Positions 1-9,016 of a stretch of 64,000 nt of DNA are shown here, one piece after another; within the stretch, counting starts at the first letter, position 1, and each line of letters starts with the position of its first letter. Position numbers and translations under genes: made by a program. The notes beneath the pieces were generated by a model. The model made no database searches. It was given only the letters and a program-made list of their open reading frames with translations, and was not told the origin of the DNA. Source of the stretch: Streptomyces cirratus (lineage in GTDB: Bacteria; Actinomycetota; Actinomycetes; Streptomycetales; Streptomycetaceae). Where the stretch lies: the NCBI RefSeq assembly GCF_014650775.1, contig NZ_BMVP01000003.1, positions 310,001-374,000 on the forward strand. Direction: 5' to 3'.

Positions 1-134
1 GTCAGCGAAGCCAGCAGACCGACGGCCTGCGCGCGGTCGAGACCGCCGGCGCCGAGCTCGTCCCACCAGGACCGCCAGGTCTCGCGGCCGATCGGGGCCT
101 TGCCTTCGAGCAGGCCGGCGAGTGCCTCGTGCAC
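1..134 (-). CDS. TrpD-like N-terminal fragment (cut by window edge)
   Basis: Only the first 44 codons are inside the window. The GTG start at 134 sits behind a clear AAGGAAGGAGG ribosome site. The visible residues (HEALAGLLEGKAPIGRE, then a WWDEL...AQAVGLLASL pattern) look like the short all-helical N-terminal domain of anthranilate phosphoribosyltransferase and relatives (Glycos_trans_3N), where a 'leave some for the next cycle' helix pair precedes the catalytic fold. It is the last visible gene of the minus-strand operon that starts at the oxoamine synthase, 40 bp after the carrier protein, so it is probably a pathway enzyme rather than the housekeeping trpD. The catalytic domain is not visible, so the family call is tentative. 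Confidence 0.4.
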   Translation of the reverse strand, partial: MHEALAGLLEGKAPIGRETWRSWWDELGAGGLDRAQAVGLLASL

Positions 135-174
135 GGTTCCTCCTTCCTTGCGCGTGGGGCTGCGGGGGTGCGGG

Positions 175-426
175 TCAGGCCGCGGCGCGGGCGTGGGTGA
201 CGAAGTGGTCGATGGCCTCGACGCTGCGGAAGTTCTCGGGGTCGAGGTCGGCGTCCCCGACGGCGAGTTCGAAGCGGTCCTCGACCCAGGCGATGAGCTT
301 GAGGACGCCGAGGCTGTCGATGACCCCGTCGTTGAGGAGGTCGTGGTCGACGGCGAGTTCGGCGGGGGCGGTACCGGGGAGGAATTCGCTGATGACGAAG
401 TTCTTGATGGTGTCGACGTTGCTCAT
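175..426 (-). CDS. Acyl/peptidyl carrier protein
   Basis: An 83-residue stand-alone carrier protein. The phosphopantetheine attachment motif GVIDSLG puts the modified serine at residue 38. The spacing around it (LNDGVIDSLGVLKLIAWVE) is the style of carriers that work with free-standing amino-acid-activating enzymes. Its ATG overlaps the stop codon of the upstream adenylation gene by the ATGA arrangement, so the two are translationally coupled and very likely partners: the ligase charges the thiol arm of this carrier with an amino acid. It would be activated by a 4'-phosphopantetheinyl transferase, and one is encoded in the same cluster at 14458-15108. Confidence 0.85.
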   Translation of the reverse strand: MSNVDTIKNFVISEFLPGTAPAELAVDHDLLNDGVIDSLGVLKLIAWVEDRFELAVGDADLDPENFRSVEAIDHFVTHARAAA

Positions 427-1967
427 GATCGGGTTCCTTCGGCTGGAGACGTGGTGGTGAGGGCGGTGCCGCCCGGCGAGCCGGACGGGGTGATCCGGTC
501 GAGCGCCTTGCGGTCGACCTTCCCGGTGGCCGTTTTGGGCAGCGGCTCGTCGGTGAGCGTGAGCTGGGTGGGTACGGCGGCCCTGGGCAGGTTGCGGGCG
601 CAGTGTCCGCGCAGTTCGAGGACGGTGAGGGTGGAGCCGGGGGCCCGCCGGGCGGCGGCGACGAGCTTCTTGCCCGCGATCGGGTCGGGCCGTGCCGCGA
701 CGCCCGCCTCCAGTACGCCGGGGTGCTCCTGGAGGACCCGTTCGACCTCGGCGGTGTTGACGGCGACTCCGCGCACCTTGACCTGGAAGTCGGTGCGCCC
801 GGTCAGGTGCAGGGTGCCGTGGGCGTCGCGCCGTACGAGGTCGCCGCTGCGGAACCAGCGGCGGTCGTCCAGGCCGAGCGGGTGGCCCGTGAACTTCTCC
901 GCGTGCCGGGACCGGTCGAGGTAGCCGCGCGTCTGGAAGGGGGTGTGGACGAACAGCTCACCGGTGCCGGGCCCTTCGACGACGGTGTTCGTGTCGGGGT
1001 CGACGAGGAGGGCGTGTACGCCGGGCAGCGGGCGGCCGATCGGCACCGGGGGCGGCGCCGCCGGGTCGACCTCGTGGACGAAGCTGTCGTTGGTCTCCGT
1101 ACAGCCGTAGACGTTGTGGATGCGCGCCCCGGGGAAGAGTGCGGGCAGCGCGGCGTAGGTGCGGTCGGGCAGCGCGTCGCCGGTGAACATCACGTGGTCG
1201 ACGCCGGGAAGGGTGGCGCCCTCCTTGGCGGCCGCGTCCTGGAGCAGGCCGAGTGCCATCGGGACGGCCTGGACCACGTGGACGTCGTGCCGGACGATCA
1301 GGTCGAGCAGGTGGCTGCCGTGGGTGGCACGGGCGGGGTCCACGAGGACGACCCGGCCGCCGCGGGCGAGGGTGGTCCACACGTCCAGGAGGCAGAGGTC
1401 GAAGTTGAGGGGCGCGTAGTTGAGGACGGTCCGGCCGGGGCCGATGCCGAAGGCGGGGCCGGCCCAGGCGCCGAAGCGGTCCAGTGCATCCCGGCAGAGC
1501 GGGACGGTCTTCGGCAGGCTGGTGGATCCGGAGGTGGTCAGCATCAGCGCCACCTCCGCCGCCTCCTCGGGCGGCAGCGGACTGGCCCCGGTCAGCGGGT
1601 TGGGGGCGACGCGGGCGACGGCGCCGCCCGGGGCGAGTACGTGGGCGCAGCCGGCCTGCGCGAACAGGTCCGCGAGCAGGCTGTCGGCGAGGGCCGGGGA
1701 GGGCAGCAGCACGGGGCGGCGGCTCAGCAGGCAGGCCAGCACGAGGGCCACCGCCGCCGGGGACTTGTCGGCGAGGACACCGACGGGCTCCCCGGGGGCC
1801 AGGGGCAGCCCGGCGAGCCGCTCCTGTTCCCGTCCGGCGAGTTCGTACAGCTCGCGGTAGCCGGTCGCCTCGCCGTTGAAGAGCAGGGCGGTGGCGTCGG
1901 GCCGCTCGCGGACCTGCCGGAGGAAGCCGTCGGTGAGTGCCTCGGGCGCGAGGGGTCTGTCAGGCAT
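423..1967 (-). CDS. Stand-alone adenylation enzyme (amino acid-carrier protein ligase type)
   Basis: A 514-residue ANL-superfamily enzyme with the NRPS adenylation core motifs in order: A3 LMLTTSGSTSLPKT (about 141-154), A4 FDLCLLDVW with the alpha-amino-binding aspartate at residue 190, A5 NVYGCTETND (about 285-294), A7 SGDL (374-377), A8 GRTDFQVKVRG and the A10 lysine in TATGKVDRKAL (K483). The aspartate in A4 is the residue that holds the alpha-amino group of amino acid substrates, so an amino acid is more likely than a fatty acid. This is the architecture of RedM-type L-prolyl-AMP ligases. The start overlaps the upstream dehydratase by 8 bp and the stop overlaps the carrier protein start. 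Which amino acid is used cannot be read reliably by eye. Confidence 0.82.
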   Translation of the reverse strand: MPDRPLAPEALTDGFLRQVRERPDATALLFNGEATGYRELYELAGREQERLAGLPLAPGEPVGVLADKSPAAVALVLACLLSRRPVLLPSPALADSLLADLFAQAGCAHVLAPGGAVARVAPNPLTGASPLPPEEAAEVALMLTTSGSTSLPKTVPLCRDALDRFGAWAGPAFGIGPGRTVLNYAPLNFDLCLLDVWTTLARGGRVVLVDPARATHGSHLLDLIVRHDVHVVQAVPMALGLLQDAAAKEGATLPGVDHVMFTGDALPDRTYAALPALFPGARIHNVYGCTETNDSFVHEVDPAAPPPVPIGRPLPGVHALLVDPDTNTVVEGPGTGELFVHTPFQTRGYLDRSRHAEKFTGHPLGLDDRRWFRSGDLVRRDAHGTLHLTGRTDFQVKVRGVAVNTAEVERVLQEHPGVLEAGVAARPDPIAGKKLVAAARRAPGSTLTVLELRGHCARNLPRAAVPTQLTLTDEPLPKTATGKVDRKALDRITPSGSPGGTALTTTSPAEGTRS

Positions 1968-2810
1968 CCGACACCCCTTGCGCGAACTCGATCCAGCCGC
2001 CCTTGACGGCGGCGCCCGTCGGCGTCCTGCAGGTGAAGCGGACGACGGTGGCCCGCGCGTCGGGCTGCAAGAAGATCTCCAGCGGGACTCCGGGGAGCAC
2101 GGGGGCCGAGAAGCGGCAGCCGAGGCCGCGCACCCGGTCCGGATCGCCGCCGGCGAAACGGTCCACCGCCTCCTCGACGGCGAGCGCGACGACGCTCATG
2201 CCGTGGGCGATGACGGTGTCGAAGCCGGCCTCGCGGGCCGCCGCCGGGTCCAGGTGGATGGGGTTGAGGTCGCCGGAGGCGTGGGCGTACGCACGGATCC
2301 AGTCGGCGGTCGGTTCGTGCGTCGCGGTCTGCGGTTCGCCCGCGCCGAGCGGGGTCGGCGCGGCCGCCGCGCCGGTGACGTCGCCGAACGGCTCCAGTGC
2401 GGTGGCGCCCACGAGCAGGGCGGAGATGACCAGTTCCGCGAACGGCTCCGGCCCGTCCTGCCCGTGCAGGCGGGTCCGCAGGGCGATGCGGGCGCCGCGC
2501 GGCTCCCTGCGCACGCCCAGCACGTCGAGCCGTACGGTGACCTGCTCGCCGGGGCGGACCGGCCGCAGCAGGCGGATGTCCTGGCCGAGGTGGACCACGG
2601 GGACCGGGCCCGCTTCGCCGGCCGTCAGGGCGGTGACGGTCTCCTCCGCGAGGGTGTGGGCGAGCACGAAGGCGTGGACGGGCGAGGCCCGGCCGGGTTC
2701 GGCGGGCGCGAGGCCGAGCCGGGCGGCGCCGCGGTAGGCGGTGATCCGGGCCTCGGCGGCCGTCAGGGTGCGGACGGGCGCGGGCAGGGGCGGCGAGAGG
2801 GGTGCGGAGG

Positions 2811-2814
<4 letters not shown>
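1960..2814 (-). CDS. MaoC-like (R)-specific dehydratase, double hotdog
   Basis: A 284-residue protein. The C-terminal half carries the MaoC/hydratase-2 signature YAHASGDLNPIHLD (about 180-193), whose Asp and His are the catalytic pair that hydrates or dehydrates 3-hydroxyacyl thioesters. The N-terminal half looks like a second, degenerate hotdog domain, the usual arrangement in fungal and actinobacterial two-hotdog dehydratases. The ATG overlaps the end of the ketosynthase gene (ATGA) and its stop lies inside the next gene, so it is tightly embedded in the operon. It would provide the dehydration step for chains built by the KAS-II upstream and the FabG-like reductase at 6736-7488. The true substrate is not known. 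Confidence 0.82.
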
Positions 2815-4064
<1,250 letters not shown>

Positions 4065-4117
4065 CTGTGCTCCCCCTGGAGTGTGGTGGTGGGTCGAAGT
4101 GGCTCGCGGGAGGGCGG

Positions 4118-5335
4118 TCAGATGATCCGGCACTCGCGGGCGGAGGTGATGAACGCGTCGGCGGCGAAGTCGATGTCGGCCGTCGTGTGGGCGGCGGTGA
4201 TGGCGATCCGCAGCCGGGCCAGGTCGTTGGGGACGGCCGGGGTGACGACGGGCAGGCCGATGACGCCGTTCTTGCGGCAGGTGGTCGCGTAGTCGTAGGC
4301 GGCGGTGTCGGAGCCGGCGATGATCGGGACGACGGCGGTCTCGCTGTCGACCGTGCTCATGCCCGCCGCGTGGAGCAGGCCGCGGAAGCGTTCGGCTTCG
4401 CGCTGGACGAACTCGACGCGCTGCGGCTCCCGCTGGAGGATGCGCAGGGCCTCCAGCGCGGCGGCGGCCTGGGCCGGTCCGAGGGCTGCGGAGAAGAGGA
4501 AGGGGCGGGCCGCGTACTTGAGGTGGTGGATCAGGTCGGCGGAGCCGGCGACCCAGCCGCCCATGGAGGGGATGGCCTTGGAGAGGGTGCCGAGTTTGAC
4601 GTCGACCTTCACCTCGTAGTCGAAGTGCTCCTCGATGCCCTTGCCGGTGGCGCCGATGACTCCGAGGGCGTGGGCCTCGTCGACCATCAGCAGTGCGTTG
4701 TGGGCGTCGCAGACCTTGCGAAGGTCCACGAGGGGGGCGATGTCCCCGTCCATGGAGTAGACGCTGTCGACGATGACCAGGCGCACCCCGGTGTCGGGGG
4801 CGGCGGCCAGGCGGCGCTCCAGGTGGCCGGGGTCGTTGTGGCGGAACCGGGTGACCGTGGCGCCGGAGAGCTTGCAGCCGTCGACGATGCTGGCGTGGTC
4901 GTACTTGTCGATGAAGACGGTGTCGCCCGGTCCCACGAGAGCGCCCACGGTGCCGACGTTCGCCGCGTAGCCGGACCCGAAGACCAGGGCGCGCTCGCGG
5001 CCGGCGAACCGGGCGACCTCGGCTTCCAGGTCCTCGTGCAGCGGGGTCGAGCCGGCCAGGGCGCGCACCCCGTGGTTGCCGGTGCCGTAGAGGTCGAGGG
5101 CCGCCTTGGCCGCAGCGACGACGCGCTCGTCCCCGGCGAGGCCGAGGTAGCTGTAGCCGGACATCATCAGCAGGCGCTGGCCGTCCTGGTCGGCATATGC
5201 GGAATCCCGCTCGACGGTGTAGGCGACGAAGCTGTTCTTGCGGACGGGCTCGTACTCCAAGGACCGGACGCGGTCGCGGAAGTAGGCCAGCTTCGGCTCC
5301 AGACGGGCCCAGGCTTCGGTTGCGTTCACGTTCAT
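4118..5335 (-). CDS. Alpha-oxoamine synthase (AONS/KBL/SPT family, PLP-dependent)
   Basis: A 405-residue fold-type I PLP enzyme. Landmarks of the family are visible: GYSYLGLAG near the N terminus, GTGNHGVRALAGS, HASIVDGCKLSGA, the cofactor-binding DEAHALGVIG, and the Schiff-base lysine in GTLSKAIPSMGG (Lys253). Members decarboxylate an amino acid while condensing it with an acyl thioester to give an alpha-amino ketone (8-amino-7-oxononanoate, aminoketobutyrate, 3-ketosphinganine, 5-aminolevulinate). Here it heads an operon with KAS-II, dehydratase, amino-acid ligase and carrier protein, so acyl-ACP is a likelier acyl donor than acyl-CoA. The ATG at 5335 follows a GAGGAGATG site. Housekeeping BioF is unlikely because no other biotin genes are near. 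Confidence 0.85.
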   Translation of the reverse strand: MNVNATEAWARLEPKLAYFRDRVRSLEYEPVRKNSFVAYTVERDSAYADQDGQRLLMMSGYSYLGLAGDERVVAAAKAALDLYGTGNHGVRALAGSTPLHEDLEAEVARFAGRERALVFGSGYAANVGTVGALVGPGDTVFIDKYDHASIVDGCKLSGATVTRFRHNDPGHLERRLAAAPDTGVRLVIVDSVYSMDGDIAPLVDLRKVCDAHNALLMVDEAHALGVIGATGKGIEEHFDYEVKVDVKLGTLSKAIPSMGGWVAGSADLIHHLKYAARPFLFSAALGPAQAAAALEALRILQREPQRVEFVQREAERFRGLLHAAGMSTVDSETAVVPIIAGSDTAAYDYATTCRKNGVIGLPVVTPAVPNDLARLRIAITAAHTTADIDFAADAFITSARECRII

Positions 5336-5504
5336 CTCCTCGTCGTGATCGCCCGGCGGACACGGAACTCCATCGGCGCCCTGCCGTCGTTCCGGACGAG
5401 CTCTAGTGGAATTCGATTAACGCCTGTGGGGCGCAAGAGCGACGCAACAGCGGGACGCGAAAAGGGCGAAAGCGAATCACGAACCGTGCGTTGCCCATTT
5501 GTTG

Positions 5505-5535
5505 TTGACATGCGGAGAAGATGCGCGTGTATGTT
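5505..5535 (+). promoter_or_regulatory. Possible promoter for the SARP gene
   Basis: TTGACA at 5505-5510 and TATGTT at 5530-5535 resemble -35 and -10 boxes, but the 19-bp spacer is longer than ideal, as expected for an activated promoter. The divergent 5336-5594 region must hold promoters for both the oxoamine synthase operon and the SARP gene. No clear heptamer direct repeat for SARP binding was found by eye. Confidence 0.3.
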
Positions 5536-5594
5536 CGCAGCGCACAAGACCAGGGGGACACGGCCGGTATCCCGGCAGTTTCGGAGGGTACACA

Positions 5595-6527
5595 GTGCTG
5601 ATCAGACTTGTAGGACTTGTCACGATCGAGCCGTCGGGAGCGCCCTCGCGGCATCTCTCCGGCGCACAGGCACAGGTGGCGTTCGCTCGGCTGGTCATCG
5701 AGCGGGCGGGTGGTACGGAGCGGGACCAGCTGGCGGAAACCGTGTGGCCGGAGGGGTTGCCCGACACCTGGGCCTCCGCGCTGCGCAGTGTCGTCAGCCG
5801 GGTGCGCACGTTCGTGACGATGCCTCAGGACGAGCCCGGTGACGCCGCTTTGGTGGCGCAGGGCGGGCGGTACGTGCTGCGCGTCCCGGGGGACGCGGCG
5901 GTGGACGTGGAGTGCGCGGAACTCGCGGTGACGGAGGCGAACGCCGCGTTCGCGGAGGGTGCCTTCGCGGTGGCACAGCAGCTGGCGTCGGGCGCGGTGT
6001 CGAACCTGCGCGGGTCGTTCCTGCCCTCGCACGAGGGCGAGTGGGTCAACGCGATGCGCGAACAGCTGGAGGAACTGCGCCTGACGGCGCTGGAGGTGGC
6101 GAGCCTGTCGTCGTCCGCGCTCGGTGACGAGCACCACGCCCTGCGCTACGCGGAGGAGGCGGTGCGGCGGGCGCCGTTCCGGGAGAGCGCGTACCGCTGC
6201 CGGATGACGGCGCACAAGAGGGCCGGCAACCGCGCCGAGGCGCTGCGTAGTTACCACCAGCTGCGCCGGGTGCTGGCGGAGGAGCTGGGGACGGATCCCG
6301 CGCCGGAGACGGAGGCCGCGTACCTGGAGATCCTGCGTACGCCGGAGCCCCGCGCGCCGCAGCGTCCTTCCGCGGTCCTCGATCCGTTCCTGATGGGGGT
6401 CTTCGAGGTCGGCAGGAACGTTTCGGGTCCGCGGCCCTGCATCCTCGGGCGTGCGTGTGCCACCCATCGCGGGCACGGCGCGGCCCAGTCCCCCGCCACC
6501 TCGGCCGCCGCTTCTCCCGCCGCGTAG
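5595..6527 (+). CDS. SARP-family transcriptional activator (BTAD domain)
   Basis: A 310-residue regulator. An N-terminal OmpR-type winged helix (about 1-95, with QLAETVWPEGLPD and ALRSVVSRVR) is followed by a bacterial transcriptional activation domain of TPR-like helices (about 100-250, ending EELGTDPAPETEAAYLEILR). This is the small-SARP layout of ActII-ORF4, RedD and DnrI, which switch on secondary-metabolite operons by binding heptameric repeats. The GTG start at 5595 follows GGAGGG. It is divergent from the oxoamine synthase operon and lies between the two core operons, so it is the obvious pathway-specific activator. The C-terminal 60 residues are low complexity. Confidence 0.88.
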   Translation: MLIRLVGLVTIEPSGAPSRHLSGAQAQVAFARLVIERAGGTERDQLAETVWPEGLPDTWASALRSVVSRVRTFVTMPQDEPGDAALVAQGGRYVLRVPGDAAVDVECAELAVTEANAAFAEGAFAVAQQLASGAVSNLRGSFLPSHEGEWVNAMREQLEELRLTALEVASLSSSALGDEHHALRYAEEAVRRAPFRESAYRCRMTAHKRAGNRAEALRSYHQLRRVLAEELGTDPAPETEAAYLEILRTPEPRAPQRPSAVLDPFLMGVFEVGRNVSGPRPCILGRACATHRGHGAAQSPATSAAASPAA

Positions 6528-6532
6528 GCCCT

Positions 6533-6579
6533 GCCGGAAGGCCGTACCGCAGCCCCCGGCCGCGGTACGGCCTTCCGGC
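6533..6579 (+). terminator. Terminator hairpin after the SARP gene
   Basis: A perfect 18-bp inverted repeat (6533-6550 with 6562-6579, arms reading GCCGGAAGGCCGTACCGC) around an 11-nt loop starts 6 bp after the SARP stop codon. No U-tract follows, as is common in Streptomyces. It may also stop transcripts of the convergent FabG operon. Confidence 0.75.
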
Positions 6580-6612
6580 GTGCCCCACGGGCGTGCCGGG
6601 GCAGCCCGAGCG

Positions 6613-6644
6613 GCCCCGGCCCCCCGAGGGGCGGGGGCCGGGGC
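6613..6644. terminator. Second hairpin between convergent genes
   Basis: A perfect 12-bp inverted repeat (GCCCCGGCCCCC at 6613-6624 with its complement at 6633-6644) separated by 8 nt. It lies between the SARP terminator and the end of the FabG-like gene, and probably serves the minus-strand operon. Confidence 0.5.
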
Positions 6645-6700
6645 TGGTGGCCGGGACCGGCGGACGCGGGCCCGGTCGGGCCGGACCACGTGAGGCCGGG

Positions 6701-6740
6701 TCAGGTCAGGTCAGGTCAGGTCAGGTCAGGTCAGGTCAGG
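6701..6740. repeat. Eight tandem copies of TCAGG
   Basis: Eight perfect head-to-tail copies of the pentamer TCAGG (TGACC/CCTGA on the minus strand). The last copy contains the stop codon of the FabG-like gene (TCA at 6736-6738), so the array lies at its 3' end. This is a simple-sequence repeat prone to slippage. Confidence 0.97.
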
Positions 6741-7488
6741 TGATCGAGACTCCGCTGTCGATGCTGATGACCTGGCCGGTCATGCAGTCCTGGTCCAGGA
6801 AGAGGCCGGCGCTGCGGGCGACCTCCTCGACGGTGACGAAGCGCGGGATGGGCGCCTTGCCCTCCATGCCCTCGATGACCCGCTCGGGAAGGTCCTTCGT
6901 CATCCCGGTGATCATGAAGCCTGGGGAGAGCGCGTTGACGGTCACGCCCCGGCGGCCGCACTCGGCCGCGAGGGTGCGGGTGAGGCCGATCAGTCCCGCC
7001 TTGGACGCCGAGTACGCCGTCTGGCCGGCGGTGGCGATGATGCCCGACGGCGAGACGATGTTGACGACCCGGCCCCACCTCTGGCGCAGCATGGCCGGGA
7101 CCGCGGCCCGGGCCGTGTGGAAGGACCCGATCAGGTTGGTCTGGATGACCTGCGCCCAGTCCGCGGGGTTCTGCATCGCCATCAGGCTGTCCTTGCGGAT
7201 GGCCCCGTTGTTGACGAGGACGTCCACCGGTCCCAGCGCCTCGCAGATGTCGGCGTAGATGCCCTGGACCGCCTCCCAGGAGCCGACGTCGCCGGTGACC
7301 AGGACGGACGGGTTGGTCAGCTTCTCCTGCACCGCCCGCGCCGCGTCCCGCGAACTGTTGTAGTGGACCGCGACCCGGCAGCCCAGCGCGTCCAGTTCAA
7401 GGGCCAGGGCCTGGCCCAGGCCGCCCGAGGCACCGGTGACGAGCGCGACCGGCGCCTCGGGCCGTACGCCCGTGCTCTTGTTGCTCAT
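6736..7488 (-). CDS. 3-oxoacyl-ACP reductase, FabG-like SDR
   Basis: A 250-residue classical short-chain dehydrogenase. The NAD(P) motif VTGASGGLGQAL lies near residue 16, NNGAI replaces the usual NNAG, and the catalytic triad is present as Ser in IVSPSG, then Tyr and Lys in TAYSASKAG. It ends SIDSGVSIT, as FabG-type ketoreductases do (GG replaced by SG). It should reduce 3-oxoacyl-ACP to the (R)-3-hydroxy form, which the MaoC dehydratase can then use. The ATG at 7488 overlaps the KAS-III stop (ATGA), so the two are coupled. It is the last gene of the ACP/KAS-III/reductase operon. Confidence 0.88.
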   Translation of the reverse strand: MSNKSTGVRPEAPVALVTGASGGLGQALALELDALGCRVAVHYNSSRDAARAVQEKLTNPSVLVTGDVGSWEAVQGIYADICEALGPVDVLVNNGAIRKDSLMAMQNPADWAQVIQTNLIGSFHTARAAVPAMLRQRWGRVVNIVSPSGIIATAGQTAYSASKAGLIGLTRTLAAECGRRGVTVNALSPGFMITGMTKDLPERVIEGMEGKAPIPRFVTVEEVARSAGLFLDQDCMTGQVISIDSGVSIT

Positions 7489-8471
7489 GCCGCGGTACCG
7501 CCCCATTCCATCAGGACCGAACCCCACGTCATGCCGGCGCCGAACCCGGCCAGCAGGACCTTGTCCCCGGCCTTGATGCGTCCCGCGTCGAGGGCTTCGG
7601 TCAGCGCGATCGGGATCGAGCCCGAGGCCGTGTTGCCGTACTTCTCCAGATTGGTGATCAGCGCTTCCGGACGCAGTCCGGTGTGGGAAATGATCGAGTT
7701 GATGATGCGGATGTTGGCCTGGTGCGGTACGACGTGGTCCACGTCGGCCGCGTCGACCTTCGCGCTCTCCAGCGTCTCGCGCACCGTACGGACGGTGTAG
7801 CGGACGGCGTTGAGGTAGATCTCGTTGCCGTTGATCTGCGCGTAGTGCAGGCCCGCCGCCACGGTCTGCGCCGTGGCGGGCATCCGGCTGCCGCCCGCGA
7901 GCACCTTCAAGGAGCCGGTGCAGGAGCCGTCGGCGCCCAGGTTCCAGGCCTTGACCCGGTTCTCCGGGCCGGGCTGGAGGACGACGGCCCCCGCGCCGTC
8001 GCCGACGAGGATGGACAGGTCGCGGTCGGCGGGGTTCGCGGTCAGGGTGTGGGTGTCGGAGCCGATCAGCAGGATCGGCCGGGGGTCGATCGCGATGAGC
8101 GCCATGGCGGAGACGAGCCCGTAGACGAAGCCCGCGCATTCGGAGTTCACGTCGTGGGCGCTGCCGGCGATGCCGAGTTCGTGGTGGACGAACGCGGACG
8201 TCGCCGGGGACGGCTGCTCGGGTGTCGCCGTGGCGACGATCAGGTGGGCGATGTCGGCGCCGGTCAGGCCCGCCTTGTCCAGAGCGCGCCGGCCGGCCTC
8301 GACGGCCAGGGAGACGGTGGTCTGCCCCGGGTCAACGGCCCGCCGCTCACGGATGCCGCAGCGGCTGACGACCCAGTGCTCGTCCACGCCGAAACGCTCG
8401 GCGAGTTCCGCGCTGGTGACGATGCGCTCGGGTACGGACATGCCCCACCCGGTGATGTCGAAGCCGGTCAC
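7485..8471 (-). CDS. 3-oxoacyl-ACP synthase, KAS III (FabH-like)
   Basis: A 328-residue FabH-type enzyme with an intact catalytic triad: Cys112 in NSECAGF, His250 in PHQANIR and Asn280 in KYGNTASG. It would start chains by condensing an acyl-CoA with malonyl-ACP. In prodiginine clusters the equivalent trio RedP/RedQ/RedR builds a dodecanoyl chain. The reading frame is open far upstream, but the start is taken at GTG 8471 because GAGGAG lies 4 nt before it and the protein then begins at the conserved ITGWGMSVPERIVT segment. It lies 11 bp after the ACP gene and overlaps the reductase gene. The starter unit is unknown. Confidence 0.9.
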   Translation of the reverse strand: MTGFDITGWGMSVPERIVTSAELAERFGVDEHWVVSRCGIRERRAVDPGQTTVSLAVEAGRRALDKAGLTGADIAHLIVATATPEQPSPATSAFVHHELGIAGSAHDVNSECAGFVYGLVSAMALIAIDPRPILLIGSDTHTLTANPADRDLSILVGDGAGAVVLQPGPENRVKAWNLGADGSCTGSLKVLAGGSRMPATAQTVAAGLHYAQINGNEIYLNAVRYTVRTVRETLESAKVDAADVDHVVPHQANIRIINSIISHTGLRPEALITNLEKYGNTASGSIPIALTEALDAGRIKAGDKVLLAGFGAGMTWGSVLMEWGGTAA

Positions 8472-8482
8472 GTGACTCCTCG

Positions 8483-8737
8483 CTATGCCTGGGCCGGAAC
8501 GAGATCGACGATCTTCGCGTAGACGTCGCGCAGCGTCGTCGTGTCGTCGAGGTCGGCGAACAGCGTCTCGTCGGCCGGGATGTGGGGGTACTTGGTCTGG
8601 AAGCCGTACAGCCACTCCATGAGGTCCAGCGAGTCGACGTCCGTGATGTGCTGGAGCGGGGCGTCGGGGCTGACCTCCGCAGCGCCGGAAACGGCCTCCA
8701 GCTGGCTCGCGAGCTCTTCGATGGTGGGCAGCGACAT
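8483..8737 (-). CDS. Acyl carrier protein
   Basis: An 84-residue ACP with the attachment serine at residue 36 in VDSLDLMEWL. It is first in the ACP/KAS-III/FabG operon, so it is the probable carrier for the growing acyl chain. The Trp/Leu-rich helix II after the serine is unlike primary-metabolism AcpP (usually DSLDTVELVM), supporting a dedicated pathway role. The ATG at 8737 is followed upstream by an AGAGAGGACC site. The sequence differs clearly from the carrier at 175-426, so the cluster has two distinct carriers: one probably for the acyl chain, one for an amino acid. Confidence 0.88.
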   Translation of the reverse strand: MSLPTIEELASQLEAVSGAAEVSPDAPLQHITDVDSLDLMEWLYGFQTKYPHIPADETLFADLDDTTTLRDVYAKIVDLVPAQA

Positions 8738-9016
8738 GGGGTCGGTCCTCTCTCGACGGTGCGGCCCGGGAGCCGCGTCGTTCTTTTCGAGAGCGATGAA
8801 AGCCCCGCAGCCGCAAGGAAGACGCAAGATGTCCCGGGCGCCGGACGCCCCCTGCCTTTTCCCCGCCTTTTCCATCCCTTTCACCCTCCTTTTGGTACGG
8901 ACCGGATACCCGGCGGGCCCGTGTTGCGTACGCCTTGCGGGGGATCCGTTTTCCTCGGACGTAATTCGGCACGGACGGCAAGGGCCGCCCTTCCCGCTCG
9001 CAGGAATGAGGATCAG

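Noticed and set aside
4118..5335. Housekeeping biotin synthesis gene bioF
   Set aside because: No bioA, bioB or bioD is nearby and the gene is embedded in an operon with KAS-II, dehydratase, ligase and carrier protein.
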